The notes beneath the pieces were generated by a model that saw nothing but the letters and a program-made list of their open reading frames with translations, ran no database searches and was not told the origin of the DNA. Of a stretch of 64,000 bases of DNA, positions 53,803 to 63,441 are shown piece after piece; position 1 is the first letter of the stretch, and each line of letters opens with the position of its first letter. Source of the stretch: Nocardia vinacea (GTDB taxonomy: Bacteria; Actinomycetota; Actinomycetes; Mycobacteriales; Mycobacteriaceae); contig NZ_CP109149.1 in assembly GCF_035920345.1 (NCBI RefSeq), positions 2,480,001-2,544,000 of the forward strand, read 5' to 3'. A program made the position numbers and the translations under genes.

Positions 53803-55158
53803 CTACGCGGTACGGCGTCCTCGAAGACGATGCAATCCCATCGTCGCGGCGGCGACACGTGGATCGAACATGTGCAGTGGGGATTTCGTCATATTCAGCA
53901 CGTCGAGGAATTTCGCCGCAGTCGCCGGATCGTCCGCCGCTGCCCGGAACATCCTGTTCAAGCCTGAATGCGCAAGTGATTTCACCCCTGGTGAGCCGAT
54001 CTCGACGGGGGGCATCGTCATATCGCTGACCTTTGTCAGCCACCACGGGGTGCGCAGCATGCGGCCGACGCGGCGATAGTATCGGCGTGGCAGATCGTCG
54101 GTCCCCTGCTGGAGTACCTCATCGAGTAGATCCGCCGCAATGGCCGCGACAGTCATTCCGCTGCCATAGATCGGATTGAAACTGCACACCGCATCGCCGA
54201 TCGAAAGTATTCCTCCCGGAACGCGATCCAGCAGTTCGTACCGGCGCCATACCGCCGTGCGGAACCGGTAGGTCGCTACGTCGTCGACAGGTATCGCGCA
54301 GCGAATTACGGTAGCGACATCGTCGGGTGCGCACTCGGCGGCGTAATCCAGCAGTGCGTCCGGACTCGCCGGTGGGTGATTTTCCTTCCCGACGCCGAAC
54401 GCCGAGAGCACCCATAAATCCCCTTCCTGTGCCGCGAACCCGAACCCGCGCGGTCGGTTCGGCATCGGTCCCACCAGGACGATCCGATCGCCGCCGACGG
54501 CGTCCAGCGGCAGGCGGAAATGGCAAGTGGCATAGCCGATATCGACGGGCACCTGATCTTCGCGTGGCCGTGGGTACCCCAGCGACTCGAGCCAGGCACC
54601 AGCTCGTGAACCACGGCCCATCGCGTCGACCACCAGATCGGCATGGACAGGCTCCGGTTCGCCGTCGGTCTCCCGGCGCATCACCCGCACTCCGCCGACA
54701 CCGGTATCGGAGGCGACCAGTTCGGCGACGACAGCGTCGTCCCATATCGTCACATTCGGCAGCGCCGATACCCGGGCACGCACATGCGATTCCAGAAATG
54801 GCCGGCTGGCGGCAACGGACGTTCTGCCCAATTCGGCGCGATACAGGACGTTTCCGAAGAAGATCGCCCGGAAATCGTCGAATGCGCTGACGGCCTTCGC
54901 GCCATCGGTGATGAGCTCGTCGATCAGGCCGGGAAACCGGGACTCGGCGATATCGGCGGCGCGCATCAGCAGGCCGTGGGAATGTTGCGATTGCGGAGTG
55001 CCGCGGCGTTTGGTTTCCGCGGCCGACAACCGATCTCGCTCGACAACGGTCACCGCCGCATAGTGGTCAGCCAGAATTCGGGCCGCGAACAGACCTGCGA
55101 TCCCGCCACCGAGTACGACCGCATGGTCCCCGACGCGGCGGTTACCCCTTCGACTCAC
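53803..55158 (-). CDS. FAD-dependent oxidoreductase/monooxygenase
   Basis: 451 residues of the PHBH-like flavin family. The FAD fold starts at residue 13 (AVVLGGGIAGLFAARILAD, GxGxxG type) with the acidic end VVERDR. The second FAD motif is GILSIGDAVCSFNPIYGSGM, and DLVVDAMGRGSRAGAWL is the DG-type link. Similar proteins hydroxylate or epoxidise lipophilic molecules. No partner gene is tightly linked, so the substrate is open. It ends convergent to the esterase gene. Confidence 0.87.
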   Translation of the reverse strand: MSRRGNRRVGDHAVVLGGGIAGLFAARILADHYAAVTVVERDRLSAAETKRRGTPQSQHSHGLLMRAADIAESRFPGLIDELITDGAKAVSAFDDFRAIFFGNVLYRAELGRTSVAASRPFLESHVRARVSALPNVTIWDDAVVAELVASDTGVGGVRVMRRETDGEPEPVHADLVVDAMGRGSRAGAWLESLGYPRPREDQVPVDIGYATCHFRLPLDAVGGDRIVLVGPMPNRPRGFGFAAQEGDLWVLSAFGVGKENHPPASPDALLDYAAECAPDDVATVIRCAIPVDDVATYRFRTAVWRRYELLDRVPGGILSIGDAVCSFNPIYGSGMTVAAIAADLLDEVLQQGTDDLPRRYYRRVGRMLRTPWWLTKVSDMTMPPVEIGSPGVKSLAHSGLNRMFRAAADDPATAAKFLDVLNMTKSPLHMFDPRVAAATMGLHRLRGRRTA

Positions 55159-55275
55159 CGGGTCCTCCTCGTCGGTGTGACGGCGCCGACGACGTCCGAA
55201 AGATCGGTCGATCGCGGGCAGGGCACGGCGACCCTACCCCGATGCGGCGTGGTCGTGCATGTCGTAGACGTGGCG

Positions 55276-56097
55276 TCAGCGGACGGATCGGTGGATGACC
55301 TCGCGGGCCAAGGCCCGGTATTGCTCGGCGCCGGCGGATCGAGGCGCCCAGGTGGTGATGGGTTCACCGGCAATGCTGGCGTCGGGGAACCGGACCGTCC
55401 GCGAGATCACCGTCTCGTAGACCTGATCGCCGAAGACCTCGGCGACCCGGGCCAGCACCTGACGCGCATGCAGCAGGCGCTGATCGAACATCGTGACCAC
55501 GATGCCGAACAGGCTCAGCCCCGGGTTCAGCCGGTCCCGGACCTTGTCCATGGTGTCGGTGAGCAGCGCGACCCCGCGCAGCGAGAAGAACTCGCACTCC
55601 ATCGGGACGATCACACCGTCCGCACAGGCCAGCGCGTTCACGGTGAGCAGGCTCAAGGATGGCTGACAGTCGATGAGTATGTAGTCGTAGCGGTCCCGGA
55701 TCGGGTCGAGTACCCGCCGCAGTGCATGTTCCCGGCCGACCTCGTTGACCAACCGAATCTCCGCCGCGGACAGATCGATATTGCTCGGCAGGAGGTCGAC
55801 GTTGTCGACATGAGTCTTGATCAACACCTCGTCGATCAGCAATCCCGATCCCCCGAGCAGGTCGTATACCGTCGATCGCAGATCATTCAGAACCGCGCCC
55901 AACCCCGCGGACAACGCACCCTGCGGATCGAGGTCCACCAGCAGCACTCGCCGCCCGCATTCGGCTAGCGCTGCGCCCAGATTGATGGTCGAGGTGGTCT
56001 TGCCGACGCCGCCTTTCTGATTGCACAGGGCGATGACCTGCGCTTCGGCACGGGGCACCGAGTGTTCGGACGCATTGACCGCACTCACGATTCGCAA
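55276..56097 (-). CDS. Orphan ParA-type ATPase
   Basis: 273 residues. The deviant Walker A is CNQKGGVGKTTSTINLG, the A' region VDLDPQGALSAGLG and the switch strand YILIDCQPSLSLLTVNAL. It resembles the second ParA of actinobacteria that usually sits next to scpA/scpB, but no ScpA, ScpB or ParB gene is here. It may position a membrane or protein complex, or be a remnant of a mobile element. An Lsr2 paralogue lies 340 bp away and diverges from it. Confidence 0.88.
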   Translation of the reverse strand: MRIVSAVNASEHSVPRAEAQVIALCNQKGGVGKTTSTINLGAALAECGRRVLLVDLDPQGALSAGLGAVLNDLRSTVYDLLGGSGLLIDEVLIKTHVDNVDLLPSNIDLSAAEIRLVNEVGREHALRRVLDPIRDRYDYILIDCQPSLSLLTVNALACADGVIVPMECEFFSLRGVALLTDTMDKVRDRLNPGLSLFGIVVTMFDQRLLHARQVLARVAEVFGDQVYETVISRTVRFPDASIAGEPITTWAPRSAGAEQYRALAREVIHRSVR

Positions 56098-56433
56098 ACG
56101 CTTCGGCTCGTCTCCGACCCTGAGCCACTCCGATTGCCAGGCAGATCAACTCGCAGGTAGTTTGCCAACATGTCGCCAGGTTAGCCGTTCACCCCGGGAC
56201 CGAACAACAAACCCCGCCTGAGTCCTTGATCATCAACAATCAGAGCATCGATCGCTGACAATTCACTGAACCGACCGCTTGGTCGAAACCGTATCGCCGG
56301 GAATGAATCCCAGAAACTGCACACGTCCGTCTTCGATTCGGGCCAGCTTCGATCGTTGTGCGGCCGCTCGTTATGATCACGATCCTCTGCTTACGATCCT
56401 CTGCCCGCTGTCCACCCACGAAAAGGAATGCCC
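56098..56433. promoter_or_regulatory. Divergent promoter region of parA and lsr2 with a direct repeat
   Basis: This 336-bp gap has no gene. ACGATCCTCTGC occurs twice, at 56379-56390 and 56393-56404, a 14-bp direct repeat 30 bp before the Lsr2 start. The region is richer in A/T than its neighbours, as is common for Lsr2-bound DNA; autoregulation is a guess. Confidence 0.4.
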
Positions 56434-56769
56434 ATGGCACGCAAGGTCGTTGTGACGCTCGTCGATGACTTCGACGGCAAATCCGCTGCCGAGGAAACAG
56501 TGGCCTTCGCCCTCGACGGCGTCGAATACGAAATCGACCTATCCACCGTCAACGCCGGCCAACTGCGCGGCATCTTCGAGCCCTGGACCTCGAGCGCTCG
56601 CAAAATCGGCCGCGCAGCCCGGGGCAAGAGCCAGACCTCGCGCACGGCCAACGACCGCGCCCGCACCGTCGCCATCCGCGACTGGGCTCGCGCCAAAGGC
56701 ATCGCGGTGTCAGCCCGCGGACGGATTTCAGCAGAAGTAGCCCAAGCGTACGAGAAGGCCAACGCCTAG
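56434..56769 (+). CDS. lsr2: Lsr2-family nucleoid-associated protein
   Basis: 111 residues, the normal Lsr2 length. The N-terminal dimerisation part begins MARKVVVTLVDDFDGKSA and includes FALDGVEYEIDLS. The C-terminal DNA-binding part has IRDWARAKGIAVSARGRISA with the AT-hook-like RGR. Lsr2 silences A/T-rich foreign genes. Actinobacteria often carry extra copies beside the housekeeping one; this copy sits in an accessory region. ATG 56434 follows AAAGGAA. Confidence 0.93.
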   Translation: MARKVVVTLVDDFDGKSAAEETVAFALDGVEYEIDLSTVNAGQLRGIFEPWTSSARKIGRAARGKSQTSRTANDRARTVAIRDWARAKGIAVSARGRISAEVAQAYEKANA

Positions 56770-56802
56770 CCGCTGTGCAACCTGGCGCTGACCACCCCGT
56801 CG

Positions 56803-57627
56803 TCAGTCGGCGGGATGCAATGTCCCGGTAGCGGTTTGCCGTCCGAAACCGTCCCGCGCGACGGTCGCAAGCGCACCGTCGCGCGGGGTCGCCGAGACGA
56901 CCAGCCCTTGATGGTCGAACAGCGGCGACCGCAGGCGATAGTCGAAGACCTGGTCACCGGTGTACCCGCGGGCCCGGGCGGCCTCGGCCATGGCCAGCGC
57001 CTGCAACGGTCCGTGCACGAGCAGACCGGGATAGCCCTCGACATCGCGGGCGTAGTCGCGGTCGTAGTGGATGCGGTGGCCGTTGTAGGTGAGCGCCGAG
57101 TACCGGAACAGCAGGGTCGGGGATGTTTCGATGGTCCATTCGTCCTCGGCGGGAGGCACTTTCGCGGCCTGGCCCGGTTCCGGTTCGCTGGTTCCTCCGC
57201 TCGCCTCGACGGCGTCGCGGTAGACGATATCCTGCCGTTCGTCCACGACGATTCGATCGCCCTGCAGTATCTGATGGCCGACAACGACGAAGGTCAACGC
57301 GCCGCTGCGCCCCTGTTTCTCCTGTGTGGACAGCACTGTCGTTCGTTTCGTCGCTGATTCGCCGCACACCAGCGCACCGCGGGTGCGCACCTGCCCTCCG
57401 GCCCACATCCGGCGTCGTCCAGGCCCCGGCGGCGCCGGAACGGTATTGCGAATCGGATGACCATCAGGTCCCAGATCCGACTGTGCGGGGCGTTCCAGCA
57501 AGTAGATCCAGTGCCACAGCAGCGGAAGTCCCTTGTCGAGATCGGGCAGTGGCACACCGAGCAGCCCGCTCAGCGCCTCCGCCGGACCGGGCACCAGCAA
57601 TTCGGTGCGTTCGACCACGTCGGTCAT
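56803..57627 (-). CDS. MaoC/FAS1-like hydratase (mesaconyl-C4-CoA hydratase type)
   Basis: 274 residues with a double hotdog layout. The N half shows LPLLWHWIYLLERPAQSDLG and PGRRRMWAGGQVR, features I associate with mesaconyl-C4-CoA (3-methylfumaryl-CoA) hydratases, and QDIVYRDA. The C half has NGHRIHYDRDYARDVEGYPG and LLVHGPLQALAMAEA, the catalytic HYD and HGP of MaoC. It hydrates or dehydrates an acyl-CoA. The ATG overlaps the CoA-transferase stop (ATGA). The frame to 57792 is a non-coding extension into the upstream gene. Confidence 0.87.
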   Translation of the reverse strand: MTDVVERTELLVPGPAEALSGLLGVPLPDLDKGLPLLWHWIYLLERPAQSDLGPDGHPIRNTVPAPPGPGRRRMWAGGQVRTRGALVCGESATKRTTVLSTQEKQGRSGALTFVVVGHQILQGDRIVVDERQDIVYRDAVEASGGTSEPEPGQAAKVPPAEDEWTIETSPTLLFRYSALTYNGHRIHYDRDYARDVEGYPGLLVHGPLQALAMAEAARARGYTGDQVFDYRLRSPLFDHQGLVVSATPRDGALATVARDGFGRQTATGTLHPAD

Positions 57628-58787
57628 GCCGGCGACTCCTTCGAAACATGTTCTACCGATGCGAATTCCGCGCGCAAGGCCGCGGTGTGCCGACCCAGCC
57701 GAGGCACCGCTCCCATCGCCGGTTCCCAGCCGCCCACCACCGGCGGCAGCATGGCCTGCATCACCCCACCGGGTGTATCCACCGGCCGCCAACGATCGCG
57801 GGCCGCGAGCTGCGGATGCTCGGTGAACTCGGCTGGTGTGCGCAACCGCGCATTCGCGATACCGGCTTGTTCCAGCAGCTCGATGACCTCATCAGTGCCG
57901 AATGCCGCAAATACCTGCTCCAGCAGCACGGTCAACTCGCCGTCGTGTGTCACCCGATCGGTATTGGTCGCGAACCGTGGATCCTCGATCAGGTCGGTGC
58001 GTTTCAGCACCACGTCGCACAGCGCAGTCCACTCGCGCTCGTTCTGGATACCGAGGAATACGGTGCCGTCGGCGGTGCGGAACGGACCGTACGGCGAGAT
58101 CGATGGATGTTTCGCCGCAGTGCGGCGCGGTGGTTCGTCGCCGTAGCGGGAGAAATAGGCGGGCTGGCTCATCCACTCCCCGAGCGCATCGATCATCGCG
58201 ACGTGCAGACTCGCCCCGACACCGGTGCGCGCCCGGTCGTAGAGCGCGGTGAGGATGCCGCTGTAGGCATACATACCCGTGGCGATATCGGCAATCGAGA
58301 AGCCCGCTTTGGCGGGCACTTCCGGTGTGCCCGTTGACATCACGAGCCCGGTCTCGCATTGCAGCAACAGGTCGTAGGCCTTCTTCGACCGATACGGACC
58401 GTCGGGGCCGTAGCCGGAGATCGAGCAGTGGATCAGCTCGGGCCGGGCCGCGCGCAGCGTTTCGGCGTCGAGTCCGAGCCGTTCGGCGGCACCGGGGACC
58501 AGGTTCTGCACGAATACATCGGCCCGGGCGATCATCGCATCGAGCAGCCGGCGGTCGGCTGGATCCTTGACGTCGAGTTCGACGCTCTCCTTGCCCCGAT
58601 TGAGCCACACGAAATAGCTCGACTCCCCGTGGACGGTTTGGTCGTAGCGTCGGGCGAAATCGCCGCCACCAGGGCGTTCGATCTTGATCACGCGGGCACC
58701 GAGATCGGCGAGCTGACGGCTCGCGAACGGCGCGGCAACGGCCTGTTCGACCGCGACGACGGTGATGTCTTCGAGAGGGCGGCGCAT
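57624..58787 (-). CDS. Class III (CaiB/BaiF) CoA-transferase
   Basis: 387 residues. The family start MRRPLEDITVVAVEQAVAAP, the strand ARVIKIERPGGGDFAR and WLNRGKESVELDVK are present, and the catalytic Asp lies in KKAYDLLLQCETG. It moves CoA between carboxylic acids, likely activating a dicarboxylic or branched acid. ATG 58787 has GGAAGG six bases upstream. It is in one operon with the acyl-CoA dehydrogenase and the hydratase. Confidence 0.92.
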   Translation of the reverse strand: MRRPLEDITVVAVEQAVAAPFASRQLADLGARVIKIERPGGGDFARRYDQTVHGESSYFVWLNRGKESVELDVKDPADRRLLDAMIARADVFVQNLVPGAAERLGLDAETLRAARPELIHCSISGYGPDGPYRSKKAYDLLLQCETGLVMSTGTPEVPAKAGFSIADIATGMYAYSGILTALYDRARTGVGASLHVAMIDALGEWMSQPAYFSRYGDEPPRRTAAKHPSISPYGPFRTADGTVFLGIQNEREWTALCDVVLKRTDLIEDPRFATNTDRVTHDGELTVLLEQVFAAFGTDEVIELLEQAGIANARLRTPAEFTEHPQLAARDRWRPVDTPGGVMQAMLPPVVGGWEPAMGAVPRLGRHTAALRAEFASVEHVSKESPA

Positions 58788-58821
58788 GCGGTGCCTTCCG
58801 GGAACGTCGGTGCCGGACAAC

Positions 58822-59976
58822 TCAGTTGATCCGGTTACGGCTGATCAGCTGGCGGGCGATCACACCGCGCTGAATCTCGTTGGTGCCCTCACCGACGATC
58901 ATCAGCGGCGCGTCGCGGAAGTAGCGTTCCACATCGAATTCGGTGGAATACCCATAGCCGCCGTGCACGCGCACGGCATTGAGCGCGATCTCCATGGCGG
59001 TCTCTGAGGCGAACAGTTTCGCCATACCGGCCTCCATATCGGCGCGCTCGCCCGAGTCGTATCGGCGCGCCGCGTACTGCACCAACTGGCGCGCGGCGGT
59101 CAGTTTCGTCGCCATATCCGCGAGATAGTTGCCGACGGACTGGTGCTGCCAGATGGGTTTGCCGAAGCTTTCCCGTTGCTGGGCATAGCGAATCGAATCC
59201 TCCAGCGCGGCCCGACCAACGCCGAGCGCGCGCGATGCCACCTGAATCCGCCCGATCTCCAGACCGCGCATCATCTGCGCGAAGCCCGCACCCTCGACCC
59301 CGCCGAGCAGCGCCGATGCGGGCACCCGCATATCGTCGAAGGTCAGCTCACAGCTCTCGACACCCTTGTAGCCGAGTTTGGGCAGATCCCGCGACACCGT
59401 GAATCCGGGCCCCTTCTCCACCAGCAGAATGCTGATCCCACGATGCGCGGGTTCCGCGGCCGGATCGGTCTTGCACAGCAGGGCGACCAGATCCGACCGG
59501 CGGGCATTGCTGATCCAGGTCTTGGACCCGTTGACGATGTATTCCTCACCGACCCGGCGGGCCGTCGTGCGCATCGCCTGCAGATCCGATCCGCCGCCCG
59601 GTTCGGTCAGCGCCATGGTCGCGCGCAGCTCGCCGGTCGCCATCCGAGCCAGGTAACGGTCCTTCTGCTCCTGAGTTCCGTAGTCCAGCAACAGTTTTGC
59701 GACCACCGTGTGACCGCCCATCGCCCCCGCCAGGCTCATCCAGCCGCGCGAGAGCTCCTCGGTGACGGCGGCGTAGCACGGTGTGGACACCTTGGCCGCG
59801 CCCCACGGTTCCGGGATGGCCAGCCCGTAGATCCCGAGCTGTTTCATCTGGTCGATCAGCTTCTCCGGGTAGGTGTTCGTGTGGTCGAGCTCCTGCGCGA
59901 CTGGTTTGACCTCCCGGTCCACGAAGTCACGCACCACTGCGACGATCGCGGTTTCTTCCTCGTTGAGCTCGTCCAC
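58822..59976 (-). CDS. Acyl-CoA dehydrogenase
   Basis: 384 residues. The flavin and substrate signatures are MALTEPGGGSDLQAMRTTA and the C-terminal QVHGGYGYS-type VRVHGGYGYSTEFDVERYFR; the EGTNEIQRGVIAR end is conserved. The catalytic base is likely in the GEGT region. It oxidises an acyl-CoA to the 2-enoyl-CoA. GTG 59976 follows GAGAGGAAG. It is first in the operon with the CoA-transferase and hydratase and divergent from the LysR gene. Confidence 0.93.
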   Translation of the reverse strand: MDELNEEETAIVAVVRDFVDREVKPVAQELDHTNTYPEKLIDQMKQLGIYGLAIPEPWGAAKVSTPCYAAVTEELSRGWMSLAGAMGGHTVVAKLLLDYGTQEQKDRYLARMATGELRATMALTEPGGGSDLQAMRTTARRVGEEYIVNGSKTWISNARRSDLVALLCKTDPAAEPAHRGISILLVEKGPGFTVSRDLPKLGYKGVESCELTFDDMRVPASALLGGVEGAGFAQMMRGLEIGRIQVASRALGVGRAALEDSIRYAQQRESFGKPIWQHQSVGNYLADMATKLTAARQLVQYAARRYDSGERADMEAGMAKLFASETAMEIALNAVRVHGGYGYSTEFDVERYFRDAPLMIVGEGTNEIQRGVIARQLISRNRIN

Positions 59977-60100
59977 GACGACTTCCTCTCGACCCTCGGC
60001 GATACACCCGCGCACCATCATCGTGAGAGTTAATACGGGCCTGGGTAAAATGCCGAGTTCTGATACCACTATGCCGGTTCGCGATGCGCAGGAGGAGCGG

Positions 60101-61051
60101 ATGGACTTCAAGCAGTTGAAGGCCATGGTCACGGTGGCCGAGGTCGGCAGTGTCACCAAGGCCGCGGAGTTGCTGCACCTGGTCCAACCGGCGGTCACCC
60201 GGCAGATACGGATGCTCGAACAGGAACTCGGTGTCGCACTGTTCGAGCGCACCCGGCAGGGTATGCGCCCGACCGAGGCCGGGACGGTCATGGTCGAGCG
60301 GGCGCGGCGAGCCCTGCACGAACTGGATCGTGCCCGCGCCGAACTCCGCCCGGCACCCGGTGTCGTCACCGGGGTGGTCACCGTCGGCCTGCTGGAAAGC
60401 GCCGCCGACCTCTTGGCCGAACCGCTTGTTTCGGCGCTCGCCCACGATCACCCCGGCATCGAATTGCGCGTGCTCACCGGCTATTCCGGACATCTACAGC
60501 GCTGGCTCGACGACGGCGATCTGGATCTGAGCCTGCTGTACAACCTGACCAGCACACCGTCGCTCAATGTCGAACCGCTTGCACGGGAACGGCTCTGGGT
60601 GGTCGCACCCCCGAGCGCCGAGCTGCATACCGACCGTCCTGTCACCTTGGCCGAGGTCGCGACCCATCCGATGGTGATGCCCGCGCCGGGGCATGCGCTG
60701 CGCGCCCTCATCGACGGCGCCTCCGCGCGAACGCAAGTGAATTTCGACGTGACCGTCCAGACCAATTCACTGCGCATGCAGAAACTGCTGGTGCTCGGCG
60801 GGCACGGCTGGACGATCCTGCCCGGCGTCGGCATTGCCGACGATGTCGCCAGCGGAACGCTCAGCGCCGCACCGCTGTGCGAGCCGGAGGTCTGGCGACT
60901 GATCGTCCTCGGCATACCGCGCACCGGCCGCGTACCCGCTGCCGCCGAAGTCGTTGCGGCCGAACTCATCCGCCAGGTACGCACCGCTGTGGCGGAGGGG
61001 CGCTGGCCCTCGGCCCGACTCGTCGACCGCAGCGAAACCACGGCGGATTGA
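60101..61051 (+). CDS. LysR-type transcriptional regulator
   Basis: 316 residues. The N-terminal winged helix-turn-helix is MDFKQLKAMVTVAEVGSVTK, AAELLHLVQPAVTRQIRML, EQELGVALFER. The rest is the two-lobed effector domain. ATG 60101 follows AGGAGGAGCGG. The 124-bp gap to the divergent acyl-CoA dehydrogenase operon is the likely regulatory site, and the aldehyde dehydrogenase downstream may be a second target. Confidence 0.92.
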   Translation: MDFKQLKAMVTVAEVGSVTKAAELLHLVQPAVTRQIRMLEQELGVALFERTRQGMRPTEAGTVMVERARRALHELDRARAELRPAPGVVTGVVTVGLLESAADLLAEPLVSALAHDHPGIELRVLTGYSGHLQRWLDDGDLDLSLLYNLTSTPSLNVEPLARERLWVVAPPSAELHTDRPVTLAEVATHPMVMPAPGHALRALIDGASARTQVNFDVTVQTNSLRMQKLLVLGGHGWTILPGVGIADDVASGTLSAAPLCEPEVWRLIVLGIPRTGRVPAAAEVVAAELIRQVRTAVAEGRWPSARLVDRSETTAD

Positions 61052-61216
61052 CCAGATCGATTGCCGTCGAATGGCTCGGGTCGAACGGACGCCCATCGCG
61101 TCACGCACCAGCGTCATATGCCGTCCGGAAATACGGGCATCAATTGTTTTTATTTTTCAACCGTGCTCATCATCACTCATGATCGGTCGCAGAGTCTTCT
61201 GATACCGAGGTTCGCC

Positions 61217-62695
61217 ATGCAGCAGTATCCGATGTTCATCGACGGGCAGGACCATCAGCCGATCGGCGGCGAGTGGTTCCCCACCGACAACCCGTATCTC
61301 GGCGAACCATGGGCCCGAATCGCCAAAGGCGGCACCGAGGATGTCGACGTCGCGGTGCAGGCCGCCCACCGGGCCTCGACCTCCGGCTCCTGGCCGGAAC
61401 TCACCGCGAGCGCTCGCGGCGCACTGCTGCGCCGCCTCGGCGACACCCTCGCCGAGCATGCGCACCGACTGGCCGAGCTCGAGGTCCGCGACAACGGCAA
61501 ACTATTCGCCGAGATGTATGGCCAGCTCAGCTATCTGTCCCAGTGGTTCTACTACTACGGCGGACTGGCCGACAAGATCGAGGGGACAGTCCTGCCGCTG
61601 GACAAGAAGGGCTACTTCGCCTACACGCGCCAAGAGCCCGTCGGTGTCGTCGGCATCATCACGCCGTGGAATTCACCGCTGATGCTACTGACCTGGAAGC
61701 TGGCCCCGGCCCTCGCCGCAGGCTGCACAGTGGTGATCAAACCGTCGGAATTCACCTCCGCCTCCACGATCGAGCTGGTCAGGCTGTTCCATGCCGCCGG
61801 ATTGCCACCGGGCGTGATCAATGTGGTGACCGGCTTCGGCGCCGACGTCGGCACCGCCCTCGTCGAGCATCCGCTGGTCCGCAAGATCACCTTCACCGGA
61901 TCCGATTTCACCGGGCGCGGAATCAACGAGGCCGCGGCTCGTGACCTCAAGCACGTGAGTCTCGAACTGGGCGGTAAATCCCCGAATATCGTATTCGCCG
62001 ACGCCGATCTCGACGCCGCCGTCAACGGAGTCGTTTCCGGCATCTTCGCCGCCACCGGCCAGACCTGTATCGCCGGATCGCGACTGCTGGTCCAAGACAG
62101 CATTCACGACGAATTCGTCGCGCGCGTAGTGGAACTCGCGCGCACGGCCCGCATGGGCGACCCCATGTCCGAGAACACCCAGGTCGGCCCGATCACCACA
62201 CCGGCGCAGTACACGAAGGTGCTGGACTACCTTCGGATCGCCGAAAAGGAAGGCGCCACACTGGCTTTGGGCGGAGCGCCCGCGACGCGCTCGGAATGCG
62301 GCAACGGCTGGTTCATCGAACCGACCATCTTCACCGACGTCGACAACCGGATGCGCATCGCGCAGGAGGAAGTCTTCGGACCGGTGCTCGCCGTCATTCC
62401 GTTTCGCGCCGAAGACGATGCCGTCGCCCTCGCCAACGATGTCCGCTTCGGCCTCGGTGCGGGCGTCTGGACCAGTGATATCGGCCGTGCACTACGCATG
62501 GCCGACCGCATTCGCTCCGGCACCGTATGGGTGAACACCTATCGCGCCGTCAGCTTCATGGCACCGTTCGGCGGATTCAAGGATTCCGGCATCGGCAGGG
62601 AAAACGGTGTCGACGCCGTCCGGGAATATCTCGAAACCAAGACGGTCTGGATCAATTCCGGTGCGCCCGTGGGAAATCCCTTCGTAATCCGCTGA
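61217..62695 (+). CDS. NAD(P)-dependent aldehyde dehydrogenase
   Basis: 492 residues. The cofactor region has VGIITPWNSPLMLLTWKLAP and KPSEFTS; the catalytic Glu is in VSLELGGKSPNIVFAD and the Cys in ATGQTCIAGSRLLVQ; the end has FGGFKDSGIGRENGVDAV. All are complete. It oxidises an aldehyde to the acid, probably as part of the neighbouring acid catabolism. ATG 61217 has GAGG upstream. The 165-bp gap from the LysR gene is A/T-rich and likely carries its promoter. Confidence 0.93.
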   Translation: MQQYPMFIDGQDHQPIGGEWFPTDNPYLGEPWARIAKGGTEDVDVAVQAAHRASTSGSWPELTASARGALLRRLGDTLAEHAHRLAELEVRDNGKLFAEMYGQLSYLSQWFYYYGGLADKIEGTVLPLDKKGYFAYTRQEPVGVVGIITPWNSPLMLLTWKLAPALAAGCTVVIKPSEFTSASTIELVRLFHAAGLPPGVINVVTGFGADVGTALVEHPLVRKITFTGSDFTGRGINEAAARDLKHVSLELGGKSPNIVFADADLDAAVNGVVSGIFAATGQTCIAGSRLLVQDSIHDEFVARVVELARTARMGDPMSENTQVGPITTPAQYTKVLDYLRIAEKEGATLALGGAPATRSECGNGWFIEPTIFTDVDNRMRIAQEEVFGPVLAVIPFRAEDDAVALANDVRFGLGAGVWTSDIGRALRMADRIRSGTVWVNTYRAVSFMAPFGGFKDSGIGRENGVDAVREYLETKTVWINSGAPVGNPFVIR

Positions 62696-62881
62696 TCCGC
62701 CGAGGCCTGTCGCCGATCCGACATGGCGTCGCAGTAGAGCAGACGTGGGCACACGCGGGATCCGGAAAGTATCACCGCGCCACCCATCGGTGAATGATGA
62801 CGCCGGAGATGTGCCAAAGTTCTACGTAGCAGTCACGCGGGCGCGGTCAAGCGTCGCCTTCGTCCTATAGCCAGACACTAC

Positions 62882-63274
62882 TCACTCTTTGCGTTTGCCA
62901 GATAGCGAGAGGCATGCCACCTCGTCCCATCGGTATCCGCACCCCCGCCGCTCAAGCGCAACCATTGTCACGTCGGAAACCGTGACAGCAACGCCATCGA
63001 GCGGCGCGTCTATAGCAGCCGCCGTTGCAGCAGCCTCTGCCGAGAGTCCCTCATACATCGGGTAGGCAATCGTCACATGTGGCGCGGACGACGAGTCCTT
63101 CACCGGAGCATCAGGGAAGGCGGACAGGGTTGCTGCGCGCAGTGTGTCTCGAAGGTTATTGATCTGCTCGGCGGGCGAAAGGATAAACCCGATCGCACCA
63201 CGGAGATTGGTCAGCTCCCATGCACAGGACCGATACACCCACAGCGTCAAGTGGCATACCGCAACGTTCAGCAA
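62882..63274 (-). pseudogene. 2'-5' RNA ligase-like protein, C-terminal fragment
   Basis: The frame encodes up to 130 residues. SSAPHVTIAYPMYEGLSAE, with the HxT motif, and the end VTVSDVTMVALERRGCGY, YRWDEVACLSL match the second half of 2'-5' RNA ligase/phosphodiesterase-like (2H) proteins. The first HxT half, normally about 80 residues, is missing, and the leading residues (MLNVAVCHLTLWVYRSCAW) do not look homologous. So it is probably a truncated gene. Codon use is less biased than in the core genes. Confidence 0.5.
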
Positions 63275-63441
63275 GGGCTTCGATTACAACTTTGTCGGTA
63301 TCGCCCTCGACACAAGTACGACACGATCGGAAAAGAAACCTTCCGAAAATGAGGTAGGCAACTCCTTCGTTGCAACCTTACTAACAGACTCTTCGCTCTT
63401 GCCGATATCAGCCGCGATCTCGGCAATTGAAGTGCTTTTAA

